A DNA stretch of 58,723 nucleotides from NCBI GenBank assembly GCA_937901435.1, contig CALGTJ010000792.1, positions 1 through 58,723 on the forward strand, written 5' to 3'. Below, in pieces: positions 1 through 7,461 of the stretch (positions are counted from its first letter, which is position 1; the number at the start of each line of letters is the position of its first letter). The stretch comes from an uncultured Rhodobacter sp. (GTDB lineage: Bacteria > Pseudomonadota > Alphaproteobacteria > Rhodobacterales > Rhodobacteraceae). Position numbers and translations under genes: made by a program. A model generated the notes under the pieces. That model was not told where the DNA came from and ran no database searches. It saw nothing but the letters and a program-made list of their open reading frames with translations.

Positions 1-102
1 CCGTTCGCTGCGTACCTACGAACTGGGAGAAAGGGCTCCAAGCAGCCATTTGGGACTTATCCGCTTCGGCGGAACCATTCGTTTTGAGCCCAACAAGCGT
101 TG

Positions 103-753
103 TCAAACCACCGTAAACCCATCCGTCACTGGGTCGTATTGTTCCAGCGCGCCTTCTGCGATGTCGTTCCACAGCCCGTGCAGGGTCAGGTGGCCCTCGG
201 CGACGGCGGCCTTTACAAAGGGAAAGGTCATCAGGTTGGTCAGCGAGATCTTGACCGCCTCATGTTCCAGCGCGCTGGTGCGTTCCTCTGGGTCGGTGAT
301 GTCCTTGACGCGCTCGTACCCCGGGCGCAGCAGGTCCATCCAGCGGCCCACAAAGGATGACTTCTTTTCCAGTTCAGGCGCATTGCCCGAACACATATCC
401 TCGCAGCCTTTCACCCCGCCGCAGTTCGAATGGCCCACAATGACGATATGCGGCACCTTCAGCGCGGTCACAGCATATTCCACGGCGGCGGATGTGCCGT
501 GCTGGCCGCCATCAGCCTCGTAGGGCGGGACGAGGTTCGCGATGTTGCGGTGGATAAAGAACTCTCCCTGATCCGCGCCAAAGATCGACGTCACATGCAC
601 GCGGCTGTCGCAGCAGGAAATGATCATCGCGCGCGGGTGCTGACCGTCTTGGGCAAGGCGGTAATACCACGCCTTGTTGTCCTCATAGGTGGTCGCCTTC
701 CATCCCTTGTAACGCTGCAGCAGATATGCGGGGAGCGGTTTCGCAACGATCAT
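103..753 (-). CDS. Beta-class carbonic anhydrase
   Basis: Interconverts CO2 and bicarbonate in the cytoplasm using a zinc ion. The protein (216 aa from this start) has the beta-class signature CCDSR at about residues 47-51, giving the first zinc cysteine and its Asp-Arg dyad. HSNCGG at 108-113 supplies the zinc histidine and second cysteine. Length fits the single-domain family. An in-frame ATG at 777 would add eight residues. I prefer 753 because GGAAGG lies six bases upstream and the protein then begins MIVAKPLPAYL, close to what I recall of roseobacter homologues. It is divergent from the small gene at 899, with about 145 bases between them. Confidence 0.93.
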   Translation of the reverse strand: MIVAKPLPAYLLQRYKGWKATTYEDNKAWYYRLAQDGQHPRAMIISCCDSRVHVTSIFGADQGEFFIHRNIANLVPPYEADGGQHGTSAAVEYAVTALKVPHIVIVGHSNCGGVKGCEDMCSGNAPELEKKSSFVGRWMDLLRPGYERVKDITDPEERTSALEHEAVKISLTNLMTFPFVKAAVAEGHLTLHGLWNDIAEGALEQYDPVTDGFTVV

Positions 754-898
754 ATCGGGCCTTCCATTGACGGTCATCGTCTCCGTTTACCTAGGATTTG
801 CGTGAAATTCGAGAGAGATTCCCTTTGGTGATCAATCTTTTGTTTGCCCCGTGATGGCACAAGGACAGGTGCATTCAGGGACGAGGGGTTTCAAGGTG

Positions 899-1276
899 AT
901 GCAAGTACAAAGACTGCTGCCTAAGGAGGCGGCACAACTAGACCCGAACCAATTGGACTTTATCTGTCATCAGATGGTGACGGGAAATGGCGAGGCGGCC
1001 GTTTGCGCCGTGATGGAAAATCTGGCAGAGCTGATTTACAGCACAGAGATCGCTTGGGAAAACGGCAACTTGCAGGGGTTGCGTCACTCCTGCCTGCAAA
1101 TTCGCGCCATGTCAGAGCAAATCGGGATGACAACGCTGGCGGCGGTTGCCGTGGACGTTATGGGCCTCTGCGCGGGTGATGACGAAAACGCCCTTGCCGC
1201 GACGGTTTCAAGGCTGCAACGGGTTGGCGAACGCTCGTTGCTGGCGGTTTGGGATGTGCAAGATGGGATGATATGA
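899..1276 (+). CDS. Conserved-looking small helical protein, function unknown
   Basis: A 125-residue protein of mostly amphipathic helix. The stretch SEQIGMTTLAAVAVDVM near residues 74-90 resembles the second helix of Hpt phosphotransfer domains (pattern LG..LA..A..LE). The position where Hpt has its phospho-accepting histidine appears to be leucine, so a phosphorelay role is not supported. An in-frame ATG at 851 exists, but the GAGGGG at 884-889 sits nine bases before the ATG at 899, so I use the later start; a GTG at 896 is also possible. The gene stands alone, divergent from the carbonic anhydrase and 66 bases before the aminopeptidase. I do not recognise a named family. Confidence 0.6.
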   Translation: MQVQRLLPKEAAQLDPNQLDFICHQMVTGNGEAAVCAVMENLAELIYSTEIAWENGNLQGLRHSCLQIRAMSEQIGMTTLAAVAVDVMGLCAGDDENALAATVSRLQRVGERSLLAVWDVQDGMI

Positions 1277-1342
1277 ACCCTTGCAGGCGGCAATCAGGCG
1301 GATAGGGTTGAACAAACCTTACAATGACGGGACATATCCATC

Positions 1343-2728
1343 ATGCCGCTTAGATTTGCCGCGCCAGACACGCCTTCCTTGCCGCTTTATGTCGTCTCAA
1401 GCAATGATTTGAAGGGCTGGGCGTCGACCCACCCCGAGCCCGTTCAAAACTGGCTTAGGGCGAGTAATTTCAAAGCAGGTTTGGGTCAGGTGGCCTTGCT
1501 GGCCGACAAAAACGGGTCGATCCGCGCCGCGGTGGCGGGGATTGGCACAAAGAGTGAGCGTGAGCGCGGGCGATTTGCACTGGCGGCTGCGCAGGCGAAG
1601 CTGCCCGACGGCTGTTATCATATAGAGGGCGGGCTGGCCGGGCTTGACCCTAGTGAAGAGGCGCTTGGCTGGCTGCTAGAGCGGTACAGGTTTGACCGCT
1701 ACAAGGATCAGCGGGGGCCCGGTGCCGCGCTGAAATGCCCCGAGGGTGTGGATGCGGACCGGATCGAGGCCATAGCAGGAGGAGAGGGACTGACGCGCGA
1801 TCTGATCAATACGCCGACCAACGACATGGGGCCAGAGGCGCTGGAACAGGCGGTGCGCGATCTGGCCGCAGAGTTTGACGCGACGATCCAGACCTGTGTC
1901 GGGGATGCCTTGCTGGACCAGAATTTTCCGATGATCCACACTGTTGGCCGCGCCTCGGTTCAGGCGCCCCGCCTGCTGGACATGCGCTGGGGTAAGGCAG
2001 GTCCAAGGCTGACGCTGGTGGGCAAGGGCGTGTGCTTTGACACGGGCGGGCTGAACATCAAGCCGGGCGCCTCTATGGGGTTGATGAAAAAGGACATGGG
2101 CGGTGCTGCTACAGTGCTGGGTCTGGCCCAGATGATCATGGCGCTGAACCTGCCGCTGCGGCTGCGCGTTCTGATCCCGGCGGTGGAAAATGCCATTGAT
2201 GGCTCTGCCTTTCGTCCCAGTGATATTCTGACATCGCGCGCCGGGCTGACGGTCGAGATCAACAATACGGATGCCGAGGGGCGGCTGGTCTTGGCGGATG
2301 CGCTTGCTTTTGCGGATGAGGAAAAACCAAATCTGATCGTCTCGATGGCAACGTTGACAGGGGCTGCGCGCGTCGCTGTTGGTCCGGACCTTGCGCCGTT
2401 TTATGCAACGGACCCCGCGCTGTCGGATGCCTTGCGCGCCGGGGCGCTCGCGTCGGCGGACCCTGTTTGGGAGATGCCCTTTCACACCCCGTACGAGCCG
2501 ATGATAGAACCCGGTATCGCCGATCTGGACAATGCACCCAAAGGCGGTTTTGCCGGGTCAATCACGGCGGCCTTGTTCCTGAAGCGATTTGTGCGCGACA
2601 CGCCGCACTATATGCATTTCGACGTTTATGGGTGGCAACCCTCTGGTGCGCCAGGTCGCCCAAAGGGCGGGGTGGGTCAAGGCGCGCGGGCTCTGTTAGA
2701 GGCTCTGCCCAAGATGTTGGATTTCTGA
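1343..2728 (+). CDS. Leucyl aminopeptidase family protein (peptidase M17)
   Basis: Dinuclear metal aminopeptidase that removes N-terminal residues from peptides in the cytoplasm. The family signature NTDAEGRL is at residues 308-315. Metal-ligand candidates are visible: Lys228 and Asp233 in VGKGVCFDTGG, Asp251 in KKDMGGAA, and Asp310 and Glu312. The conserved arginine is 314. At 461 aa it is a little shorter than classical PepA (about 500), consistent with the PepB-like alphaproteobacterial subgroup with a shortened N-terminal domain. Its stop codon overlaps the start of the NlpC/P60 gene by one base (TGATG), so the two are probably translationally coupled and may act together on peptides, including wall-derived ones; that last point is inference. 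Confidence 0.93.
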   Translation: MPLRFAAPDTPSLPLYVVSSNDLKGWASTHPEPVQNWLRASNFKAGLGQVALLADKNGSIRAAVAGIGTKSERERGRFALAAAQAKLPDGCYHIEGGLAGLDPSEEALGWLLERYRFDRYKDQRGPGAALKCPEGVDADRIEAIAGGEGLTRDLINTPTNDMGPEALEQAVRDLAAEFDATIQTCVGDALLDQNFPMIHTVGRASVQAPRLLDMRWGKAGPRLTLVGKGVCFDTGGLNIKPGASMGLMKKDMGGAATVLGLAQMIMALNLPLRLRVLIPAVENAIDGSAFRPSDILTSRAGLTVEINNTDAEGRLVLADALAFADEEKPNLIVSMATLTGAARVAVGPDLAPFYATDPALSDALRAGALASADPVWEMPFHTPYEPMIEPGIADLDNAPKGGFAGSITAALFLKRFVRDTPHYMHFDVYGWQPSGAPGRPKGGVGQGARALLEALPKMLDF

Positions 2729-3552
2729 TGGACAGACGCCTGACCCCCGCAAACGCCTATGTTGCCGCGTCCTACCTGAAGGGCAGCATTGATGCCCCTC
2801 GGTATAGCGACGGTGAAACCCGCCGCGTCGGCCGGCCCTGCGTCGATCTGCTGCGTGCGCCGGGTGGGGCTCGGGACAGGCAGGCGCTGATGGGGGATGC
2901 CGTCACGGTCTATGACACGCGCGATGGCTATGCCTTTGTGCGGGGGCAAAAGGATGGGTATGTTGGCTATGTCAAAGCCGAGGCTCTGGTAGAGGATTTT
3001 ACCCCGACCCATTGGGTCGCCGTGCCCGGCAGCCATGCCTATTCAAAGCCCGACATCAAATCCCCGGATGTGCAGTCGCTGGTTTTTGGCAATGCGCTGG
3101 AAATCGTGTCTCATGTGCCGAATTTTTTCGAGACTGCGCAGGGCACATTCATCCCCAAAAGGCATCTTTGGCCGATCGACAAACGCTTTGCCGATCCGGT
3201 GACTGCGGCACAGTTGCATTTTGGGGTGCCCTATCTGTGGGGCGGCAATTCATCTCGCGGGATCGATTGTTCCGGCTTGGTGCAGGCATCCCTGATGGCG
3301 GTCGGGCAGGCTTGTCCGGGTGACAGTGATCTGCAAGAGGCGGTTTTGGGCACGGCTCTTGCCCCGGATGCTGTTTTGCAGCGGGGGGATCTGCTGTTCT
3401 GGAAAGGCCATGTGGCGATGGTGGTGGATGCAGAGACGATGATCCATGCCAACGCCAATGCGATGGCTGTGTCCTACGAACCGATTGCCAAGGCGGTTCT
3501 GCGGATAGAGGCTGTGGGCGATGGACCTGTGACATCGCGCAAGCGGTTGTGA
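2728..3552 (+). CDS. NlpC/P60 family cysteine hydrolase with SH3-like N-terminal region
   Basis: Predicted endopeptidase of the NlpC/P60 (peptidase C40) family, which cleaves stem peptides of peptidoglycan or free wall peptides. The catalytic domain covers about residues 155-270. Cys181 lies in GIDCSG, followed by His228 in KGHVAMV and a polar third residue (His240). Residues 40-150 hold two SH3b-like segments, a common binding module in this family. No signal peptide is visible at the N-terminus (MDRRLTPANAYVA), so a cytoplasmic recycling role is more likely than an exported one. I place the start at the ATG overlapping the aminopeptidase stop; the same frame is open further upstream inside that gene. 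It ends 27 bases from the convergent DUF2794 gene. Confidence 0.92.
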   Translation: MDRRLTPANAYVAASYLKGSIDAPRYSDGETRRVGRPCVDLLRAPGGARDRQALMGDAVTVYDTRDGYAFVRGQKDGYVGYVKAEALVEDFTPTHWVAVPGSHAYSKPDIKSPDVQSLVFGNALEIVSHVPNFFETAQGTFIPKRHLWPIDKRFADPVTAAQLHFGVPYLWGGNSSRGIDCSGLVQASLMAVGQACPGDSDLQEAVLGTALAPDAVLQRGDLLFWKGHVAMVVDAETMIHANANAMAVSYEPIAKAVLRIEAVGDGPVTSRKRL

Positions 3553-3578
3553 CCGAACGGATCAGGGCACGCAGCACA

Positions 3579-3923
3579 TCAGTCGACGCTGCGGATCAAC
3601 TTTCGTTCCAGCACACGCAGCACTGTTTTTAGATCGTGCCCGCGTTTCAGCACCTGACCGTCGATCCCGATCACCGCATATAGCCCCTGTTTCTGGCGCA
3701 GTTTGGGGCGTTTTTCGATCCGGTACAGCGGGTTCTCGGCGGTGCGGCGAAACACGGAAAACACCGCCACTTCGTGCAGGGCGGAAATCCCGTAGTCGCG
3801 CCATTCTCCGGCGGCGACCATGCGACCGTAAAGGCCAAGGATCACCCCAAGCTCTTGACGGTCAAAAGAGACCTGCTCGGGGAACTTGGGGCGGTTGAAT
3901 TGCGTGGGTGTTTGAACCGTCAT
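3579..3923 (-). CDS. DUF2794 family protein
   Basis: A 114-residue protein recognised as the alphaproteobacterial family DUF2794. Supporting segments are LGLYGRMVAAGEWRDYGIS in the first half, FSVFRRTAENPLYRIEK in the middle and the C-terminal KRGHDLKTVLRVLERKLIRSVD. No catalytic residues or membrane segments are evident and no function is established that I can name. In-frame ATG codons also occur at 3962 and 3995. I choose 3923 because conservation seems to begin there and it matches the usual family size, but no strong ribosome site marks any of the three. Convergent with the NlpC/P60 gene. Confidence 0.85.
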   Translation of the reverse strand: MTVQTPTQFNRPKFPEQVSFDRQELGVILGLYGRMVAAGEWRDYGISALHEVAVFSVFRRTAENPLYRIEKRPKLRQKQGLYAVIGIDGQVLKRGHDLKTVLRVLERKLIRSVD

Positions 3924-4045
3924 TTCGACAGATTGGCGAGTAAGCCGGATAAAATCAAGCATGGCCCTGCAATTGCCGTAAAATGACCGCTGCATTGTCT
4001 TTTGCCGACCCTGATCTCGCCGCGATTAAACGCGATACAACACTT

Positions 4046-4160
4046 GTAGCAAATAAGAGCTAACCCCCCGGTGCGGCAGTATCATAGCCCCCACCCAGTC
4101 TGCCACACCGGGGTACTTATTTCGCAAACGCCCGCCCTCCGAAAGGATGGCGGGTTTTTC
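4046..4160 (+). ncRNA. Candidate structured small RNA, module 1 of a tandem pair
   Basis: A gene-free stretch with a strong predicted fold. CCCCGGTGCGGCAG (4066-4079) pairs with CTGCCACACCGGGG (4100-4113) over 14 positions with one C-A mismatch. This encloses the 20-base loop TATCATAGCCCCCACCCAGT (4080-4099). A single-stranded spacer with TTTCGCAAA follows, and then an intrinsic terminator at 4131-4159. Module 2 at 4301-4405 repeats the same order of elements with the loop nearly unchanged but a different stem sequence, that is, compensated pairing. Upstream, TAGCAAATAAGAG matches TACCAAGTACGAG before module 2. A possible promoter is TTGCCG (4002) with GATTAA (4024). The C-rich loop could base-pair with G-rich mRNA sites; that is inference. 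I cannot assign a known RNA family. Confidence 0.62.
4131..4159 (+). terminator. Rho-independent terminator of RNA module 1
   Basis: CCCGCCCTCC pairs with GGATGGCGGG around a GAAA loop, with one mismatch, and is followed by TTTTTC. This is a textbook plus-strand intrinsic terminator. There is no plus-strand protein gene between 3552 and here, so the terminated transcript is most simply the candidate small RNA. Confidence 0.85.
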
Positions 4161-4260
4161 TTTGTGGCCTTTCTCGTGTGCCTCTTGGGGCGAGCTGTTT
4201 AATGCCACGGCAACCCTGTCTTTTTTTGGCCTTGAAATGAACGGGAAACAGTCGCTGCCA

Positions 4261-4300
4261 TATCATAGCACTGCCCCCTTTAGTGTGGATAAAGAGGGCA
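4261..4300 (+). other. Third TATCATAGC copy followed by a separate hairpin
   Basis: TATCATAGC recurs at 4261-4269, here outside any obvious loop. Just after it TGCCCCCTTT (4272-4281) pairs with AAAGAGGGCA (4291-4300), with one mismatch, around a nine-base loop. The C-run therefore lies in a stem rather than in a loop as in the flanking modules. It may be a decayed third module, the leader or promoter region of module 2, or unrelated. The hairpin ends exactly where homology between the two modules begins. Confidence 0.35.
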
Positions 4301-4405
4301 TACCAAGTACGAGTAACGCTGACGGTCCTGTATCATAGCCCCCACTAAATCCGGGCCGTCGGTTTTCCCAGTTTCGAAAAGCTCGCCATTTCCGGCGGGC
4401 TTTTC
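4301..4405 (+). ncRNA. Candidate structured small RNA, module 2 of a tandem pair
   Basis: GACGGTCCTG (4321-4330) pairs with CCGGGCCGTC (4351-4360) using two G-U wobbles, and can extend by three more weak pairs. It encloses the 20-base loop TATCATAGCCCCCACTAAAT (4331-4350). Compared with module 1 the first 15 loop bases are identical, while the stem differs almost completely in sequence yet still pairs. The spacer has TTTCGAAAA, like TTTCGCAAA of module 1, and a terminator follows at 4377-4404. Because module 1 ends in its own terminator, module 2 probably has a separate promoter; CTTTAG (4278) with TACCAA (4301) is only a weak candidate. Confidence 0.6.
4377..4404. terminator. Bidirectional intrinsic terminator
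   Basis: AAAAGCTCGCC and GGCGGGCTTTT form a symmetric hairpin with a six-base loop ATTTCC and one wobble pair. T-runs follow on both strands. On the plus strand it ends RNA module 2. On the minus strand it lies eight bases beyond the imuB stop and would end that transcript. Confidence 0.82.
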
Positions 4406-4411
4406 CTGTTT

Positions 4412-6067
4412 TCAGGCAAAGGCCCCCTGACAGAACCAGCCCGACGACATGGTGCCTCCATGAGCATAATAGAGCCACAGGCGCTCTCCGGTATCTGTTG
4501 TCACCTGCCAGTAATCGCGCACACCAGAGCGCCAGTCGGGATCATCCAGCCACCATTCGGGCGAGATCCGTTCAGGTCCGCTGGCGGCCACGGTGCTGAA
4601 ATTGCGCCGACGCCAGCGAAACTGCGCGGGCAGGGCGGGGGTGTCATCCGCGTGAACGGGCTCGGGGCGACACATCATCAACGGGCGTGGCGTCGGGGCC
4701 TTTGGCCAGTCGTGCGCAGGCTCTGACCATGCGGCGGCGACACGGTGAGAGGTCTTTTCGGGAATATTGCTGTCAGCAGGATGGGCGCGGGTGATGCGTT
4801 CCAACCCGATGCGCGCGCCAAGCCGGCCAATCAGATCATCCATCCCCGGCCCGGCCTGCTGGCGGTTGCGCCCATCTGCGGCGGCCTCCATATGGCCGCG
4901 GTGCTGATGGGCGTGGACGGGTTCGGTCACATGGGCCTCCAGGCGCAGGCAGTCGATGCCAAAGCCAGGGTCGATATCGGACAGCTTCATCACCAGCAGC
5001 GGCTTGATCCGGTCCGGGTCGGCAGAGGGACGGGCAAGGCCAACCTCGACGGATTGCATGGTCTGATCGCTGCGAAACAGCTGCAAGCGCACCCGCCGCG
5101 CCCCGCGCCCTTTGAGGACCAGACGCTTTTCCAACTCTGGCAGCAGGCGATCAATCCCGGCGCTGATGTCGCTTTCCTGCCCGATGGGTTCTGGCAGGGT
5201 CAGCCGTACCGCGAAATGCAAGGCGGGGCGGGCGGGTGAGACCGGTTCCGGTTCGCTGCCAAGGGCCTGATCCAGACGCCGAACCAGATCGCGACCAAAG
5301 CGGCGGGCAAGGGCGGCGCGGGGCGTGCCGCTAAGATCGCCAACGCAGCGCAGGCCAAGCCGTCCAAGGCTGGTGACGGTGTCATTGCTGATGCGCAGGG
5401 CGGCGATGGGCAGGGGGGCAAGCACAGAATGCGTCTTGCCGGCGGGGGCGATGCGATTGGGGCGATGGGTCGGGCCGTCGACCTTGGGCGCGGCCCCGCC
5501 CCGTTCCCAGTTGCGGCGTTTGGTGGCGCGGGCGCGGGTGGCATAGGCCTCTTGATCGATCGCATCCCCCGTGCGGGTCATGGGCGCGGGTTGTCCGGCA
5601 TAGCGCGCCAAGGCCCATGCCGCGCCAACCGTATCTGCCACACCGCATTGCACACTCAGACCTAGATCGGTGCATTCATCCTCGATTTGATGCAACAGCG
5701 CCTCTTCGCCGCCGAACAGATGCGCACAGCCTGTCAGGTCGATAACCAGTGAATTGGGGATTTCTTCTGCGACCCAGGGCGAGAATTTGCTGGCCCAGCG
5801 GCGCAGAACGGTAAGGAAATTCGCCTCTGCCAGTGGATTGGACAGGCGCGTGATCAGTTGCGGACACATGGCCTGCGCATCACGCAAGGGTTGGCCGGGG
5901 ATCAGCCCCTCTGCCTCAGCTTGCAGGGACAGCGAGGCCAGCACCTGCATGTTGTTCTGGTCTTTCACAACCGCAAAAGGCGCATCCATATGCCCACGAT
6001 CAAGCCGTAGCAGCCGCTCGGCGGCAAGTCGGGGAAACCAGAGGGACAGGATTCGGCGGTTGGGCAT
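4412..6067 (-). CDS. imuB: ImuB-type DNA polymerase Y family protein
   Basis: A 551-residue Y-family polymerase relative. ImuB proteins are catalytically degenerate mutasome subunits that link ImuA and the DnaE2 polymerase to the beta clamp in SOS mutagenesis. The N-terminus (MPNRRILSLWFPRL), the DLTGCAHLFGGEE segment in the palm and the long C-terminal tail ending in WFCQGAFA fit ImuB rather than DinB. The start is the ATG at 6067; the frame is open about 30 codons further upstream, but the family N-terminus begins here. A LexA-type box lies 11 bases upstream. The usual partners imuA and dnaE2 are not adjacent: upstream is a lipoprotein gene and downstream are RNA modules. The gene ends at a bidirectional terminator. 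Confidence 0.88.
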   Translation of the reverse strand: MPNRRILSLWFPRLAAERLLRLDRGHMDAPFAVVKDQNNMQVLASLSLQAEAEGLIPGQPLRDAQAMCPQLITRLSNPLAEANFLTVLRRWASKFSPWVAEEIPNSLVIDLTGCAHLFGGEEALLHQIEDECTDLGLSVQCGVADTVGAAWALARYAGQPAPMTRTGDAIDQEAYATRARATKRRNWERGGAAPKVDGPTHRPNRIAPAGKTHSVLAPLPIAALRISNDTVTSLGRLGLRCVGDLSGTPRAALARRFGRDLVRRLDQALGSEPEPVSPARPALHFAVRLTLPEPIGQESDISAGIDRLLPELEKRLVLKGRGARRVRLQLFRSDQTMQSVEVGLARPSADPDRIKPLLVMKLSDIDPGFGIDCLRLEAHVTEPVHAHQHRGHMEAAADGRNRQQAGPGMDDLIGRLGARIGLERITRAHPADSNIPEKTSHRVAAAWSEPAHDWPKAPTPRPLMMCRPEPVHADDTPALPAQFRWRRRNFSTVAASGPERISPEWWLDDPDWRSGVRDYWQVTTDTGERLWLYYAHGGTMSSGWFCQGAFA

Positions 6068-6077
6068 TTTACTAGGT

Positions 6078-6092
6078 GTTCGCTTTTTGTTC
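6078..6092 (-). promoter_or_regulatory. Alphaproteobacterial LexA (SOS) box
   Basis: GTTC GCTTTTT GTTC, a perfect GTTC-N7-GTTC direct repeat (GAAC-N7-GAAC on the coding strand). This is the known LexA operator of Rhodobacter and related alphaproteobacteria. It lies 11 bases before the imuB start, so LexA binding would block transcription of imuB until DNA damage. Confidence 0.85.
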
Positions 6093-6205
6093 CAATTTAG
6101 GCCGCACAAGGTGACGAGTCGAGTCGGACCAGAGGAAAAGGCCCAGCGGGGGTGTCCCTGCAAGGCCTGTCAAAAACGCAGTCGGTTAACGCAGATACCT
6201 ATGCC

Positions 6206-6481
6206 CTAGCCGCATTTGATTCTCACCACATTGTCCAGCTTGTCAATCGTGAAGGTGACCCGTTCGGGATTGGTGTCGCTAGAGGCAATGTCGCCAAGCC
6301 GTGTGATTCTCGCGGGCTGGTCGAAGGCAATCTTTTCAACGGCAGACTGCGGTTGACCCCGCAAATAACTATAGGCCTTGGCATTGCACGACCCTTTATT
6401 AGCAGGCTTTGCGCCGCTGACCCCGGTCATTGTGCAGGCGCTTATGCTCAAGAGAGCCACCACTGTGAACTTCCATGTCAT
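6206..6481 (-). CDS. Peptidase inhibitor I78-like lipoprotein
   Basis: A 91-residue secreted lipoprotein. The signal peptide runs to the lipobox LSISAC at about residues 11-16, giving lipidation on Cys16. The mature part begins CNAKAYSYLRGQP and ends TFTIDKLDNVVRIKCG. This matches the I78 inhibitor pattern: an N-terminal Cys-x-Ala, a LxGQ turn, a central ITRLGD segment and a terminal CG that would form a disulfide. I78 members inhibit serine proteases or are of unknown role in alphaproteobacteria. It would sit on the periplasmic face of a membrane. It is upstream of imuB on the same strand but separated by about 140 bases including the SOS box, so it is not part of that unit. Confidence 0.75.
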   Translation of the reverse strand: MTWKFTVVALLSISACTMTGVSGAKPANKGSCNAKAYSYLRGQPQSAVEKIAFDQPARITRLGDIASSDTNPERVTFTIDKLDNVVRIKCG

Positions 6482-6741
6482 GACGGGTCTCTCCTTTTGA
6501 TTTCAACCTTAGCGGGAATAAGGGTTGGGCCCAATGCCTCGATTCTTTCCACAGACAATCTATCAAGGCCTGTGGGTAAGAAAACCCATCTTCCGCAGGA
6601 ATGGGAAAAAGGCGTGCAATGATCGTTTGCCCAGACGCTCTATCCATCCAAGGCGCACCTGCATTTGCGATACGCCTTGGCCTGTGTCATGAGTCGGATA
6701 TCACATAGGCTTGCGCAGCGCGCCGCTTGAAAGGAAACACA

Positions 6742-7461
6742 ATGTCGGACCGCGACCGCCCGCTTTATGCTGTATTGATCGACGCCGACAACATCCCGGC
6801 CAAATACGCCGAGGCGATTTTCAAAGAGGTCACCACCTATGGCGAACCGGGCCTGCGCCGGGTCTATGGCGACTGGTCCAGTGGGCAGTTGAAGGGCTGG
6901 CACGAGAAATCGATGATCCTCGGGCTGGTCGCGTATCAGCAATCGGCAAACACAAAGGGCAAGAACGCCAGCGACATCGGCCTTGTGATCGACGCGATGG
7001 ATATCCTGCATCAGGACCGTTTTGACGGGTTTGTGCTGGTGTCGTCTGACAGTGACTTTACCCGCCTTGCCAGCCGCATTCGAGAACAGGGCCTCGACGT
7101 GATCGGCATTGGCGCGGAAAAGACGCCGCAATCGCTGAAAAACGTCTGCAACCGGTTTGTGACACTGGAAAATATTGTTGACGAACCTGAACCCGTTGCC
7201 AAAGGCGCGCCACGCACGGCATCCAAGGCGCGCTCTCCGATCACCGATGTGATCCCGCTGATCCTGAACGCCATGGATAAGATTGATCAGGATGACGAAT
7301 GGTATCTGCTGGGGCGCATCGGATCCAGCATCGTCGCCGCCAACCCCGATTTCGACACACGCACCTACGGCAAGACCAAGTTGAGCGATCTGGTGAAAGA
7401 GCTGAAACGCTTTGAAACGCGGCGCGAGAACAACCAGCTGTACCTGCGCCGGATCGACTAG
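6742..7461 (+). CDS. NYN (PIN-like) domain protein with C-terminal OST-HTH/LOTUS domain
   Basis: A 239-residue cytoplasmic protein. The N-terminal NYN domain (about residues 1-145, PIN-like nuclease fold, related to LabA/DUF88) shows acidic residues expected for metal binding: IDADN near residue 13 and VSSDSDF near 99. The C-terminal 75 residues starting ITDVIPLIL form an OST-HTH/LOTUS-type winged helix that binds RNA in other proteins. A role in RNA cleavage or turnover is inferred from the family; the substrate is unknown. The start at 6742 follows AAAGGAAAC and is preferred over an ATG five codons upstream. It ends in a four-base tail-to-tail overlap with the tetR-type gene. Confidence 0.88.
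   Translation: MSDRDRPLYAVLIDADNIPAKYAEAIFKEVTTYGEPGLRRVYGDWSSGQLKGWHEKSMILGLVAYQQSANTKGKNASDIGLVIDAMDILHQDRFDGFVLVSSDSDFTRLASRIREQGLDVIGIGAEKTPQSLKNVCNRFVTLENIVDEPEPVAKGAPRTASKARSPITDVIPLILNAMDKIDQDDEWYLLGRIGSSIVAANPDFDTRTYGKTKLSDLVKELKRFETRRENNQLYLRRID

Noticed and set aside
60..73. TCCGC-TTCG-GCGGA hairpin after the carbonic anhydrase gene
   Set aside because: Only five pairs and no T-run on the minus strand, so it cannot be called a terminator. The first 102 bases hold nothing else I can support.
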